A stretch of 64,000 bases of DNA from CAVTYH01 sp963773875 (GTDB lineage Bacteria; Planctomycetota; Planctomycetia; Pirellulales; JADZDJ01). The position numbers and the translations under genes were made by a program. Below the pieces are notes generated by a model, which was not told the DNA's origin, searched no databases, and saw nothing but the letters and a program-made list of their open reading frames with translations. The stretch covers positions 248,001 through 312,000 of the forward strand of contig CAVZCV010000020.1 in assembly GCA_963773875.1 (NCBI GenBank). The letters run 5' to 3'. Positions 8,605 to 18,219 of the stretch are shown here, one piece after another. Each line of letters starts with the position of its first letter. Positions within the stretch are counted from its first letter, which is position 1.

Positions 8605-10539
8605 ATGCCAAACGCACAGCCGTGCCCTAAATGTTTTCGGATAATTTCGTTGCCGACGCCAAGTGATCCGGCGGCCTGGGTTCGTTGCCCTTTGTGCGGC
8701 GAAGAATATCGGCTGCAAGAGGCCCTTGATTTTCAGCCGCCTGCTTTAGAACTGGTGCCGGAACCTGTGGCTTCGATACCGATTTCCGCGGCGGACCATT
8801 CGCTGGATGAGCCCGACGAAATGATTGACCAGCCGATCGACGATATCGCGGAACCCAACCAGGCTGTGCTGGAAGGAATGCCTTTCGACCCCGATCTTCC
8901 GACGAAGGCCGAGCAGCTCGATGCCGCGGCAACATTGCACGAGCCGGTGATGCTGCATACCGACGAGGATCAGTTGGAAGCCATTCTGGACCAGGCGCTG
9001 TACGACGAGAGCGGCGAATCTGCGGAAGCGCAGTTCACGCACATTACGGAGGAAGACGCCGCTACGAGCGAAGTCGAAATCGAAGAGCCCGCTCACGATG
9101 TTGAGGAAGCCGAGCCGTGGGACATGACCGCCGAAAGTAATGAACCGGTCGCTGCGGAGCACGATCCGTCAGAATTTCCGGAAGACGAGTTGCAGGGTGA
9201 ACAGCGTGTTGCTGCACATGACGATCATCTTGAACTAGAACATAGCCCCATTGAAGCATCGCGGCCATTTATTGCCATGGACGATGCAACGACCAAGGAA
9301 CGTCCGGCGAAGAAAAAACGCAGTTTGGGAAGCGAACTACTGAAGCTGGTGGTTGGTGGCGTTATCGGGCTCATTGTCGGATATGCCGTTCTGTTCTTCG
9401 GATTGAAGGTTGACTTGCTGGGAATCGCGAAATTCTTGCCGCCTTCCATCGTTCCAGAACAATTAAAACCGAGGAATGTGGCAGCTGTTCGACCGGTGCC
9501 CAGCCCGGATATCGCACAGAATCCGCCCGCGGATAATGTGCCCACGGATAATACGCCCGATACAAATCCGCCTCAGGTCGGTGCGGTAACGCCTGACTCC
9601 AACGCGCAAAACGACACTGCACCGCCAACTGGCACGCCGGTGCAAAACGATGCCACGCCGCCAACGGCAACTCCTGAAAACACAACTGCAACCACGGCTG
9701 GCGGACTTTCGAGCACACTGAATTTGCCGTCGGATACCTCAACAACCCCGCCGACTTCAACACCGCCGAGCCAAACCGATCAAGCAACCCCCGCAGCGAC
9801 CACGTCGACGCCGGGCGGCAATCCGCCCACCGCGTCGACGCCCACTACCTCGACGCCCACCACCGATCCGTTCGGTGCGCCACCGAGCCAGGAAGCATTC
9901 CCGCCGCTGCCGGCGGTCACCACGCCGCCGGCTCCAGAGCCGCAGGGACCCAAAACGGCCAAGAACATTTCGCTGGCTGACGTTTCGAAAGCCATCGCGG
10001 CGGCATCGGGCTCCACGGACGCATACACCCACGCGCCGGCGGATTCTCCCGACATGCAAATGCTGCGCAAAAACTACTACCTGAATCTCGCGATGCTGGC
10101 TGAGGATATCACACTGGTAAAGCCGCAAAGTGGCGATGACCACGATCAGACGTCGAGAGCCGCAGCCGGCGCGCTTGTCTCGAGCGTCGCAACCGATCGG
10201 GCTCGAGTCGAAGAACTTGGCTTTCTGGCTGGTTATTGGCTAGACAACTCCGGTCGGATCAAAGAGGGGATTGACGGAATCGTGCTCGCTGGCACCGTTC
10301 AGTCGGTTGAGCCAATCGGGAAGCAATTTAGAACGCTAATCAAGCTGTTTAAAGGCAAGGAAGCTGTCATCCCGGTCATATCAGCAGAGAAGCCGAATCT
10401 AGCGAACGGCGATTCGGCCGTGGTCATCGGCACCATCGTCAAGGATCCGGCTCAAAACCTATATCATTTTGACGGAAATGATGATCGGGTAGTTTGGGGT
10501 GCCGTTGTGATGCCGGCCCTGCAAAACCCGGGGTTCTGA
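8605..10539 (+). CDS. Zinc-ribbon, single-pass membrane protein with acidic and Pro/Thr-rich linkers
   Basis: Not a named family. N-terminal zinc ribbon CPKC plus CPLCGEEY (residues about 7-33), then about 180 very acidic residues, a short basic stretch (KERPAKKKRSLGSE), one membrane helix (LVVGGVIGLIVGYAVLFFGL, about residue 250), then about 150 residues of Pro/Thr/Asn-rich low complexity, then a compact C-terminal domain of about 190 residues (VSKAIAAASGSTDAYTHAP to VWGAVVMPALQNPGF). The layout suggests a cytoplasmic zinc ribbon tethered to an outer domain by a flexible stalk. GTG at 8590 is an alternative start; ATG at 8605 is preferred because it places the ribbon at the extreme N-terminus. 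Monocistronic. Confidence 0.75.
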   Translation: MPNAQPCPKCFRIISLPTPSDPAAWVRCPLCGEEYRLQEALDFQPPALELVPEPVASIPISAADHSLDEPDEMIDQPIDDIAEPNQAVLEGMPFDPDLPTKAEQLDAAATLHEPVMLHTDEDQLEAILDQALYDESGESAEAQFTHITEEDAATSEVEIEEPAHDVEEAEPWDMTAESNEPVAAEHDPSEFPEDELQGEQRVAAHDDHLELEHSPIEASRPFIAMDDATTKERPAKKKRSLGSELLKLVVGGVIGLIVGYAVLFFGLKVDLLGIAKFLPPSIVPEQLKPRNVAAVRPVPSPDIAQNPPADNVPTDNTPDTNPPQVGAVTPDSNAQNDTAPPTGTPVQNDATPPTATPENTTATTAGGLSSTLNLPSDTSTTPPTSTPPSQTDQATPAATTSTPGGNPPTASTPTTSTPTTDPFGAPPSQEAFPPLPAVTTPPAPEPQGPKTAKNISLADVSKAIAAASGSTDAYTHAPADSPDMQMLRKNYYLNLAMLAEDITLVKPQSGDDHDQTSRAAAGALVSSVATDRARVEELGFLAGYWLDNSGRIKEGIDGIVLAGTVQSVEPIGKQFRTLIKLFKGKEAVIPVISAEKPNLANGDSAVVIGTIVKDPAQNLYHFDGNDDRVVWGAVVMPALQNPGF

Positions 10540-10681
10540 GTTGCCACTCTTGGTGGGAATTGGCGTTTTTGTCTTCCCAGTGAGCGTCAATTTTGGCCCA
10601 GGTTTGCCCGCCACATTGAACAAAAGCGCAACCTCTTGAGGCGCTTTAAGTTCCGATTGCGCGCTTTTTCTTCGCACTCGC

Positions 10682-10710
10682 TTGCATTATAAGTCGAGAA
10701 CTCTTACAAT
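10682..10710 (+). promoter_or_regulatory. Predicted sigma-70 promoter of the feo unit
   Basis: TTGCAT at 10682-10687 and TACAAT at 10705-10710 are separated by 17 bases, an ideal spacing, in the 213-base gap upstream of feoA. The same gap holds a weak hairpin at 10622-10647 (AAAGCGC facing GCGCTTT) that could end the preceding transcript. Confidence 0.55.
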
Positions 10711-10724
10711 CGGGAATCGCAAAC

Positions 10725-10739
10725 TGAGAATGAGTCTCA
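10725..10739. promoter_or_regulatory. Fur-box-like palindrome upstream of feoA
   Basis: TGAGAATGAGTCTCA is a five-plus-five inverted repeat (TGAGA, five-base spacer, TCTCA) that resembles the Fur operator core GATAATGATAATC. It lies 15 bases downstream of the predicted -10 element and 14 bases before the feoA start codon, a position where a bound iron repressor would block transcription. Inference from position and similarity. Confidence 0.5.
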
Positions 10740-10752
10740 ATTCAAATCGGCC

Positions 10753-11001
10753 ATGCCTATGCAAGCCCTTACCCACGATATGATTCCGCTTCGACGGTTG
10801 CAGGAAGGTTCTCGAGCGGCGGTGGCCGAAATTGTCGGTCGCTCCGAGCATGTTCAGCGACTTAAAGAGCTGGGCCTTCGGCGTGGGGTCCAGGTCGAAA
10901 TGGTCCGCACCGGCACGCCCTGCATCGTGCGGCTGAACGGCCACAAGCTGTGCATTCGTGGCACCGAAGTGCTCAATGTTCTGGTCCGGCCCGGGGTATG
11001 A
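10753..11001 (+). CDS. feoA: FeoA-family ferrous iron transport accessory protein
   Basis: An SH3-like small protein of 82 residues with the FeoA pattern (IPLRRLQEGSRAAVAEIVG, LKELGLRRGVQVEMVRTGTP, VRLNGHKLCIRG). FeoA proteins bind the FeoB G-domain or membrane part and modulate Fe(II) uptake. It is followed three bases later by a FeoA-FeoB fusion, so this unit carries two FeoA domains. Confidence 0.9.
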   Translation: MPMQALTHDMIPLRRLQEGSRAAVAEIVGRSEHVQRLKELGLRRGVQVEMVRTGTPCIVRLNGHKLCIRGTEVLNVLVRPGV

Positions 11002-11004
11002 GTT

Positions 11005-13534
11005 GTGACCACGCTCGCAGATTTGGCCGTCGGCGCCGGGGGGCGAGTGGTGCGAGTCAGCCAGAACGATGAGATCAGCGCCCGACTTTTGGAAATGGGG
11101 CTGACACCGGGCGTCGATATCGAAGTGCTCGGCAAAGCGCCGCTGGGTGACCCAATCGAGCTTGCGCTGCGTGGCTATCGGCTAAGCGTTCGCCGCAGCG
11201 AAGCGGCGCGGGTGGAAGTGGAAGCTGCGCTGAATACCAGCGGCTTGTCGATTTTCAGTAAAAGCATGGCCGTCACCTCCGCCACTTCGACGCTCACTGT
11301 TGCACTCGTTGGCAATCCGAATACCGGCAAATCGACATTATTCACAGCGTTGGCGGGAGTGCGGCAACGGACCGGCAACTATCCAGGCGTCACGGTTGAA
11401 AAAAAAATCGGGCACTTGAATCATGCGGGCCGGCGACTAGCGGTGGTGGATCTGCCTGGCACTTATAGTTTGGCGCCGCGATCGCTCGATGAAATGGTGG
11501 TTGTCGATCTGCTGCTTGGCCGGCAGCCCAACGAGCCGGCGCCCAATGCCATCGTCTCCATTGTCGATGCGAGCAATCTGGAACGGAATCTATATCTGGT
11601 GAGCCAGGCGCTGGAGCTGGGGCTACCAACCGTGCTAGCGCTCAACATGATTGATATCGCTCGCGACCGCGGTCTGTCGATCGATGTGGCGCGATTGAGT
11701 GAGCGACTAGGAATCCCGGTGGTCAAAGTGCAGGCAAATAAGCGCGTCGGACTTGTCGAATTGAAAGCTGCGCTCATAGACGTAATCGAGCAGCCAGTTG
11801 GGCGACGAGAGAGTCCATTTCCAACAGAGTTTCAGGCGGAAGTGGCGCAGTTGGAGACGGAGATAAACTCAGACGCGACGGATGGAAAGACTAAGCCGCT
11901 GGCGGTAATGCCGCGATACTTGATTGAACGGATGCTGCTCGACACTGGCGGATACTTGGATGATCCCCAGACCATTGGCAGTTCGGAACTGCGCGAACGG
12001 GTGCAAGCGGTGCGCGCTCGATTGGCGGACGCCGGCTTTCAAGTGCCTGCAGTTGAAGCATTGGCCCGTTACGATTGGGTTGGTCGGATTTTGGAAGGCG
12101 TGGTAACGAAGCCGAGTGCGCGGCAGGAAACGCTGTCAGACAAAATCGATCGTGTGCTGACTCATCGATTTTGGGGCACCGCAGTCTTTGCGGTCGTCAT
12201 GTTTGCGCTGTTCTCATCGATCTTCGTCGCCGCCCAGCCGCTTATGAAACTGATTGATAGCGGCGTCAAAGCGCTCGGCGGCCTTGTGGAATCGTCGATG
12301 GCCGAAGGGGCGCTGCGGTCGCTGTTGGTGCAGGGGCTCATCGGGGGCGCAGGCAGCGTGGTCGTATTTTTGCCACAGATTCTCATTTTGTTCATGTTCA
12401 TCGCGATTCTCGAAGATTGCGGTTACATGGCCCGCGCCGCGTATCTCATGGACAAGCTGATGGTGCGCGTCGGGCTGAGCGGCAAGTCGTTCATCCCACT
12501 ATTGTCGTCATTCGCCTGTGCGATTCCCGGCATCATGGCCACGCGTGTCATTGAAAATCGTCGTGATCGACTGACGACCATTCTCGTTGCGCCTCTGATG
12601 AGTTGTTCCGCGCGGCTGCCGGTTTACACACTTTTGATTGGTGCGTTCATCCCGGCAGGCAAATACGCATTGGGCTTTCTGCCGATGCAGGGACTGACGC
12701 TTTTTTGCATGTATTTGATTGGCATTGTCGCGGCCGTTTTCGTGGCGCTCATCTTGAAACGAACGATGCTCCGCGGGGCGACGCCGCCGTTTGTCATGGA
12801 GCTGCCCCCGTACAAGTTTCCAGCGCCGTCGCTGGTGCTGCACCGAATGCTGGATCGTGGCTGGGCGTTTCTTCGCCGCGCCGGCACGCTCATCGTGGCG
12901 GTCGCGATTGTCGTCTGGGCGCTGCTGTACTATCCGCACAATCAAACGGCCGCCGAAAACGACTTAGCGGCGCAAAAGACGGCTTTGAGTGCGCAGATCT
13001 GCCAAATTGCCGGTTGGCGATAAGCATCGTGAATTTCTGCAGTCCGAACTGGCACGATTTAACGTGCAGGATCAATTCAATCAGTTGCTCCAAGGTGCGT
13101 ATCAGCGGCACAGTGCGCTGGGATTGATGGGCCGGTTTGTTGAGCCGGTTGTTAAACCGCTCGGTTGGGATTGGCGCGTCGGCTGTGCCGTGATTGCGTC
13201 GTTTCCCGCGCGCGAGGTGGTGCTGGGAACGCTGGGGGTGATTTACAACATCGGCGAGGTCGATACGGAAGAGGAAGCCGGCCAAACGCAATTGCAAACT
13301 CAACTTCGCAACGCCACGTGGGATGGAAGCACCAAGCCGGTGTTCACCGTGCCGATGGCACTCGGCCTGATGGTGTTTTTCGCCCTATGTGCCCAGTGCG
13401 CAGCTACGCTCGTGATCATCAAGCGTGAAACGAACAGTTGGCGCTGGCCTGCGTTCACGTTTGTCTACATGACCGTCCTGGCTTACATTGGTGCACTCGC
13501 GACATATCAGATCGGCACGTTGCTCGGCGGCTAG
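11005..13534 (+). CDS. feoB: Ferrous iron transporter FeoB with fused N-terminal FeoA domain, one frame break
   Basis: GTP-dependent Fe(II) permease of the inner membrane. Residues 1-75 form a FeoA domain (ISARLLEMGLTPGVDIEVLG). The G-domain follows from about residue 95: G1 GNPNTGKST, G3 DLPGTYSL, G4 NMID. Then comes the FeoB membrane core with the repeated gating motifs (SFACAIPGIMATRVIENRRD and ASFPAREVVLGTLG). Start is GTG at 11005. The frame breaks at about 13000, where one extra T turns AQI-AKLPVGDKH into a stop; the C-terminal third continues in the next frame to 13534. Joined length is about 840 residues, normal for a FeoA-FeoB fusion. The break is probably a sequence error. Confidence 0.92.
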
Positions 13535-13536
13535 CG

Positions 13537-14865
13537 TTAAGTGTACCGGACGTCGCGGTGTTCGGGTTCGAAGAATGCCGGAAGTAGTGAATCGACCTGC
13601 AGCAACCCCGTCCGCGTCAGGCGAATTTCATCAGCCTGCACGGAAAGCAGCTCATCTTCCGCATATTGCTGCCAGACGTCGCGCCATTCGTCGAGAATGT
13701 CGACGCCGAATTTTTCGCGGAAATAACCGGCATCCAGGCGGCCGGTCTTTAGCTGCAAAATCATTTCGCGCACCAGAAGTTGATGCGGCGTCGGTCGCAT
13801 GCCGCGCCACAGCGGCAATTCGCCGCGCTCAAGCACTCCTAAGTACTGCGGCCATTCCGCGAGGTTCTGATAGTGGACCCCGGATATGTGCCCGAAGCTG
13901 GCTACGCCGGTTGCCAAGAGGTCGCTGCCGCGCCACAAGTTGTCGCGGTAACTGAAATTCACTTTGCTCTTGTCTTTCACCAGCGTGTAAGCGCTCGAAA
14001 CACTGTAGCCGGCCGTGCACAGCTGATCGAACGCGTAATCGACCCAGGCGCGTTTCGTTTGCCAATCTGCCACCGGCGTTTCCACATGGTTGCCCAATAT
14101 GTCTTTCGAGTAAACCGTGTTGAATGGCAACTCCATCTGATAAATCGTCACACTGTCGGGCGAATACTTGATGGTCTTGCGCACCGTATCGCGCCAATTG
14201 TCCCAATTCTCGCCGACCATGCCGGAAATCAGGTCGATGTTGGTGTTGGGAAAGCCCGCATCGACAATCCACTTCCAGGCTTTTTCAATTTCCGGCGACA
14301 GATGGGCGCGACCGTTTTCTTCCAGGATCGAATCGCCGAAGTTTTCGACCCCCAAACTGATCCGCGTCACGCCGAGATCCTTCAGCGTGCGAACTTTTGG
14401 CTCTGAAAGCGTGCCCGGCTCGCACTCGAAGGTGACCTCCTCCGCGTGATCCCAATTGATGTTGGCCCGCAAGCGATCGACCAGCGATGTCAGCTGTTTA
14501 CCGCTTAGAAACGACGGCGTGCCGCCGCCGAAGTAGACAAAGCGGAATGGCCGGCCGCCCATCACAGGCAAACGGCTGACCAGTTCGATCTCGCGCGAGA
14601 GCGCGGCAACGTACTGTTCAACTTCGTTGGCGTTTTTATCGGTATACACCCGGAAGTAACAGAACTTACATCGCTTGCGGCAGAATGGTATGTGCAAGTA
14701 CAAGCCGAGCGGAATCGGTTGGGCATCGCCTGCGAGATTTAATGGCGGCGCTTGCATCGCCGCGTGCACCTCCGCCAATCCGTCGGCCGTCCATTGCGAA
14801 AACGGCGGGTAGTTGGCGATGAAATAGCTGCCGACTTCGGTCTTCTTCGTCGTTCCGGTTGCCAC
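13537..14865 (-). CDS. HemW/HemN-like radical SAM protein
   Basis: The iron-sulfur cluster motif CRKRCKFCYF (Cx3Cx2C) lies at about residue 61, preceded by LGLYLHIPFC. FGGGTPSFL and ECEPGTLSEPKV are the conserved SAM-binding and Glu regions of coproporphyrinogen-III-oxidase-like enzymes. At 442 residues it is longer than HemW (about 380). HemW proteins are haem chaperones and only HemN is the oxidase; because the family cannot be split here by eye, the role (haem-related radical chemistry) stays general. It is convergent with feoB, with two bases between the stops. Confidence 0.85.
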   Translation of the reverse strand: MATGTTKKTEVGSYFIANYPPFSQWTADGLAEVHAAMQAPPLNLAGDAQPIPLGLYLHIPFCRKRCKFCYFRVYTDKNANEVEQYVAALSREIELVSRLPVMGGRPFRFVYFGGGTPSFLSGKQLTSLVDRLRANINWDHAEEVTFECEPGTLSEPKVRTLKDLGVTRISLGVENFGDSILEENGRAHLSPEIEKAWKWIVDAGFPNTNIDLISGMVGENWDNWRDTVRKTIKYSPDSVTIYQMELPFNTVYSKDILGNHVETPVADWQTKRAWVDYAFDQLCTAGYSVSSAYTLVKDKSKVNFSYRDNLWRGSDLLATGVASFGHISGVHYQNLAEWPQYLGVLERGELPLWRGMRPTPHQLLVREMILQLKTGRLDAGYFREKFGVDILDEWRDVWQQYAEDELLSVQADEIRLTRTGLLQVDSLLPAFFEPEHRDVRYT

Positions 14866-14876
14866 GCTCTACCTCG

Positions 14877-15956
14877 TTATGCATCCACTTTTCGCAGCTT
14901 GATCACGCGGCCATCACTGAGCCATTCAGTCACGTAAATGTTTCCGGCATGGTCCCAAATGGCACAGTGTGGTGAGACGAATACGCCCGGTCTGCGATCG
15001 GCGGCGCCGATGTTGTTTTTGCCGCGCTGCTGGGCGTTGTCGTTGTCGCCCAGAATCACAACTTGCTCATTGTCTTTGTCGAGAATGCTGACGCGGCCAT
15101 CAAGCCCCGGAACAAGCAGTTCACCGTTGCGCTCATCGAAATGGCAGGGTCGCCGATAGATGTGCTCAGCGGAGCGAATCGTCAGCCAATGATTTCCATC
15201 TAAGGTAAACCATTGCAGCCGCTCGTTGGCGCGGTCGGCCACCAAAATGAGCGGCTGCGCACCGCGAGTGTCGCACCAAATGCCGTGCGGTTCCTTGAGC
15301 GCACCGTCATCGGTGCCTGTACCACCGAAGGTCGAAATGAATCTGCCGGTCTTATCGTAGCGATGCACATAGTACGATCCGTAACCATCGGCCACATAAA
15401 AATCGCCATTCGGCGCAAACGCAATATTCGTCGGCAGATATTTCTCCGCGTTTTTATAGCACGGATCGCCCGCCGCATCGGTCGCATCCTTGGGGTAGTC
15501 GAGCACAAACAATTCTTCGCCATCGAGCGTGGTCTTCACGACCTGATGCTGCTTCGTCGTGGCCAGATACAAGAATTCTTCGTTGCCTTCTTTGCGCAGC
15601 TGCATGCCATGCGCACCGGAACGCCATTTTGCGCCCCACGATTTAATGAACTTTCCATCGGGATCAAAAACAAAAACCGAATCGGGCGCACCGTTTTGAT
15701 GATGGATCAGGATTCTGCCCTGCGAATCTTCCTGCACCATGTGCGTGTTGCCAAACCGCATGCCCTCGGGCAGTTGAGTCCAGCCGTGGATCGCCTCATA
15801 AGTATGCGGGCCGCGGCCCAAGATCGGCGGCTTTCCGCCCGCTTTGTCGTCGGCGTGTAGAAGTAGCGGGCCGCTGGCCATAGCCGCTGCGGTCGCCCCC
15901 ACGGTTTTCACAAACACGCGGCGAGAAATGCCGTCAACCGCCCTGCCTGCAATCAT
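14877..15956 (-). CDS. Tat-exported NHL-repeat beta-propeller protein
   Basis: The N-terminus carries a twin-arginine signal (SRRVFVKTVGATAAAMASG). The mature part has six-bladed NHL-type repeats such as IAFAPNGDFYVADGYGSYYVHRYD, KEPHGIWCDTRG and CAIWDHAGNIYVTEW. Planctomycete proteins of this type are often annotated as 6-bladed beta-propeller or peptidylglycine-monooxygenase-like. No catalytic residues could be assigned. ATG at 15956 overlaps the stop of the upstream gene as ATGA, so it is preferred over 15974; the two propeller genes form one translation-coupled unit. Confidence 0.85.
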   Translation of the reverse strand: MIAGRAVDGISRRVFVKTVGATAAAMASGPLLLHADDKAGGKPPILGRGPHTYEAIHGWTQLPEGMRFGNTHMVQEDSQGRILIHHQNGAPDSVFVFDPDGKFIKSWGAKWRSGAHGMQLRKEGNEEFLYLATTKQHQVVKTTLDGEELFVLDYPKDATDAAGDPCYKNAEKYLPTNIAFAPNGDFYVADGYGSYYVHRYDKTGRFISTFGGTGTDDGALKEPHGIWCDTRGAQPLILVADRANERLQWFTLDGNHWLTIRSAEHIYRRPCHFDERNGELLVPGLDGRVSILDKDNEQVVILGDNDNAQQRGKNNIGAADRRPGVFVSPHCAIWDHAGNIYVTEWLSDGRVIKLRKVDA

Positions 15957-17197
15957 TTCTTTTCTCCGAAGCAATACACAATGCCATTATCGCTGGCAAT
16001 GACCAGCCGACCGCCGGCAACCGCCGGGCTGCCAGGAAATGCCCCTCCCGCTTCATATTCCCATACATTGCGACCCGATTTCAAATCGAGACCATAAATT
16101 CTGCCGTCATCGCTACCAACAAAGACTCTTTGATCAACGACGACCGGCGAACTATCGACTTTCCGCTTGGCGGCGAATTCCCAGAGCTTCTCGCCAGTTT
16201 GGGGATTCAGCGCGTGCACTTGTTTATCGCGCCCGCCAAAAACCACAACATCCGGCGTGATTGCGGCACTAGAACGGATTGGCAAGTTCCGTGTCTTGTC
16301 GTGCCAACGCCACACTTCTTTGATTTCTTTCCAATCAATGCAGAAAAAAGTTGCCCCTTCCGTGCCGAAATAAATTCGCGAGCCCAATGCGGCGGGCGTG
16401 GCCCCGGTGGGCGATTCAATATCGACCGCGCCAACCTCTTCGCCGTCTTCTAAATTGATGACGTGCAGCTTCCCATCGCAGCCGGCAAGAAAACACCGGT
16501 CTTCTACCACGGTCGGCGAGCAGCGGATCTGATCACCGATCTTGTGGGTCCATTTCTGTTCGCCGGTTTTGGCGTTGAGGCAGTACAGCGTGGCGTCCTG
16601 CGAACCGAACAGCACGTTGTCGCGATAAAAATTCGCGGCGGAATTGATTTCCGCATCCGCTTTCGCCGCCCATTTTTTTTCGTGCGTTTTCGCGTCGAGG
16701 CAATAAAAATTGCCGTCCATGTCACCGACATAAACCAACCCGTCGCGGACTGCTGCCGCGGTATTAAAGCCGGTCTGCTCGGCGGGATTTTTGAACTTCC
16801 ATTGCTCTTGGCCGGACGCCAGGTCCAGCACATAAAATGTTCCGTCAAGATCGCCGATATAAACGGCACCGTCCACAATGACCGGGGTCGCTTCGAAAGC
16901 CCCCTTTTCAACGGTGTACTTCCAGAGCAATTCGAGTTTCTGCGGCAGGGAGCCTTTGGCGATGCCTGTCGCCTCGGCATCTCCGCGAAAGACCGGCCAT
17001 GGATTGCCGCCGCCCGAGCGCGCGGAACCATCAGCGGTGGCTGCCAACACTGAATTGGAGGAAGTGCCCGAACCACAACCTGTCGCTGCGATTAATAAGC
17101 CGGCAATCGCTGCGGCGGTCAAATAACAGCGGAGCATCAAAACCAGCGAGCGGATTGGCACGCGGCGGCGAATCGAAGTGGCGGCATCAAAGGTCAT
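15953..17197 (-). CDS. PQQ-like beta-propeller lipoprotein
   Basis: An eight-bladed quinoprotein-type propeller with repeated cores such as YIGDLDGTFYVLDLASGQEQW, VYVGDMDGNFYCLDAKTHEKKW and LFGSQDATLYCLNAKTGEQKW. It resembles BamB or the non-enzymatic half of alcohol dehydrogenases. Near the N-terminus AAAIAGLLIAATGC is a lipoprotein-type signal, so the protein is probably anchored to a membrane by the Cys. A start at ATG 17137 (MLRCYLTAA) would give a compact 20-residue signal and is a good alternative to 17197. No PQQ-binding residues were identified, so a structural or assembly role is more likely than catalysis. Confidence 0.85.
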   Translation of the reverse strand: MTFDAATSIRRRVPIRSLVLMLRCYLTAAAIAGLLIAATGCGSGTSSNSVLAATADGSARSGGGNPWPVFRGDAEATGIAKGSLPQKLELLWKYTVEKGAFEATPVIVDGAVYIGDLDGTFYVLDLASGQEQWKFKNPAEQTGFNTAAAVRDGLVYVGDMDGNFYCLDAKTHEKKWAAKADAEINSAANFYRDNVLFGSQDATLYCLNAKTGEQKWTHKIGDQIRCSPTVVEDRCFLAGCDGKLHVINLEDGEEVGAVDIESPTGATPAALGSRIYFGTEGATFFCIDWKEIKEVWRWHDKTRNLPIRSSAAITPDVVVFGGRDKQVHALNPQTGEKLWEFAAKRKVDSSPVVVDQRVFVGSDDGRIYGLDLKSGRNVWEYEAGGAFPGSPAVAGGRLVIASDNGIVYCFGEKK

Positions 17198-17206
17198 ATC
17201 TACCAG

Positions 17207-17962
17207 CTAAGCAGCCCGCACGGTAAACCGCAAGATGGCCCAAAAGTGGCAGGCGGTTCCAGCGATCACCCAGAGATGCCAGGCCGCGTGCAAAAAGCGG
17301 TGCCGGCCGTCATTCATCAAGAAAAAGGTTCCCACTGTGTAGCAAACGCCCCCCGCCAGCATCCACCACAACACGCCGGATGGAATCAACTCCAACATCG
17401 CCTTGCCGCCGGCCAGTGGCAGCCAGCCCATCAAAAGCGGAATGATGACCGAGGCACAATCGATTCGATGCTGGAGCACCAATTTGCTGATGAAGCCTGC
17501 AATCGCGATCGTCCACATCGCCGCGAGCAATACCCACCAATTGCCCCCTTGCAAGAACGTGGCCGCAATGGGCGTAAAGGAGCCGGCGATGAACAAATAG
17601 ATGCAACCTTGATCGAGCATCCGCAGAAACTGATTCAGACTCGGTTCCCAAAACAGGTGCGATGCCGTCGAGGATGCGTAAACGGCAATCATTGTCCCAG
17701 CATAAATCGAGCAAGCGGCAAAGCGCCATGCGTCAAGTTCGCGGGCCGCGCTGAGCAATACAACCGCCGCCACGATGCTCAACAAAAAACCCAGGCCATG
17801 CGTGATGGAATTTGCAATCTCGGTCGCATTCAGCGGCCCCGCCGCCACTGGCACGCCTGCGCCAAACGCCAGCTCGCAGCCGGCCAAGTCTTCGCTGGCG
17901 GCTGTAGAAGTCGAGCTGGGCAACATCTCAATCATCACGACACATTTCGGGAAAAAATGCAA
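17207..17962 (-). CDS. Hemolysin III (PAQR/YqfA) family membrane protein
   Basis: Seven predicted membrane helices after a 45-residue N-terminal tail. Family motifs: ANSITHGLGFLLS, YASSTASHLFW, LDQGCIYLFIAGSFTP, and the C-terminal HAAWHLWVIAGTACHFWA. The conserved Ser/Asp/His residues that bind zinc in PAQR hydrolases are present (the His of SHLFW, the Asp of LDQG, the HxxxxxxxxxH pair at the end). Possible activities in the family are lipid or ceramide hydrolysis; bacterial function is not settled. ATG at 17935 is an alternative start. It ends 10 bases before the propeller gene's start on the same strand. Confidence 0.88.
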   Translation of the reverse strand: MHFFPKCVVMIEMLPSSTSTAASEDLAGCELAFGAGVPVAAGPLNATEIANSITHGLGFLLSIVAAVVLLSAARELDAWRFAACSIYAGTMIAVYASSTASHLFWEPSLNQFLRMLDQGCIYLFIAGSFTPIAATFLQGGNWWVLLAAMWTIAIAGFISKLVLQHRIDCASVIIPLLMGWLPLAGGKAMLELIPSGVLWWMLAGGVCYTVGTFFLMNDGRHRFLHAAWHLWVIAGTACHFWAILRFTVRAA

Positions 17963-18219
17963 TCACGGAAAGCCCACTGCGTATCTGTTTTAATCGACCG
18001 ATAGGCTTTCCAACGTTATCGTTTCCCTACTGTGTGCTACAGTCAAGCCACTAACGGCGCTGCCGCCGCCGATTGACAATCTCTTGACAAGATTTTGACA
18101 AAACCTTGCCGGCCATCGCTTGACTCTCCCGTCGCTGGAGCCCTTATCATCGGCCCAGTGGCGCGATTTGCTGCCGAAGTGTGACTTGCACTTTCGAAAC
18201 TACATTTTGCGAGGACGGC

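Noticed and set aside
9500..10000. Possible CRISPR or minisatellite in the Thr/Pro-rich region
   Set aside because: The repetition is low-complexity coding sequence (ACG, CCG codons) without regular unit length or spacers; no CRISPR array was found anywhere in the window.
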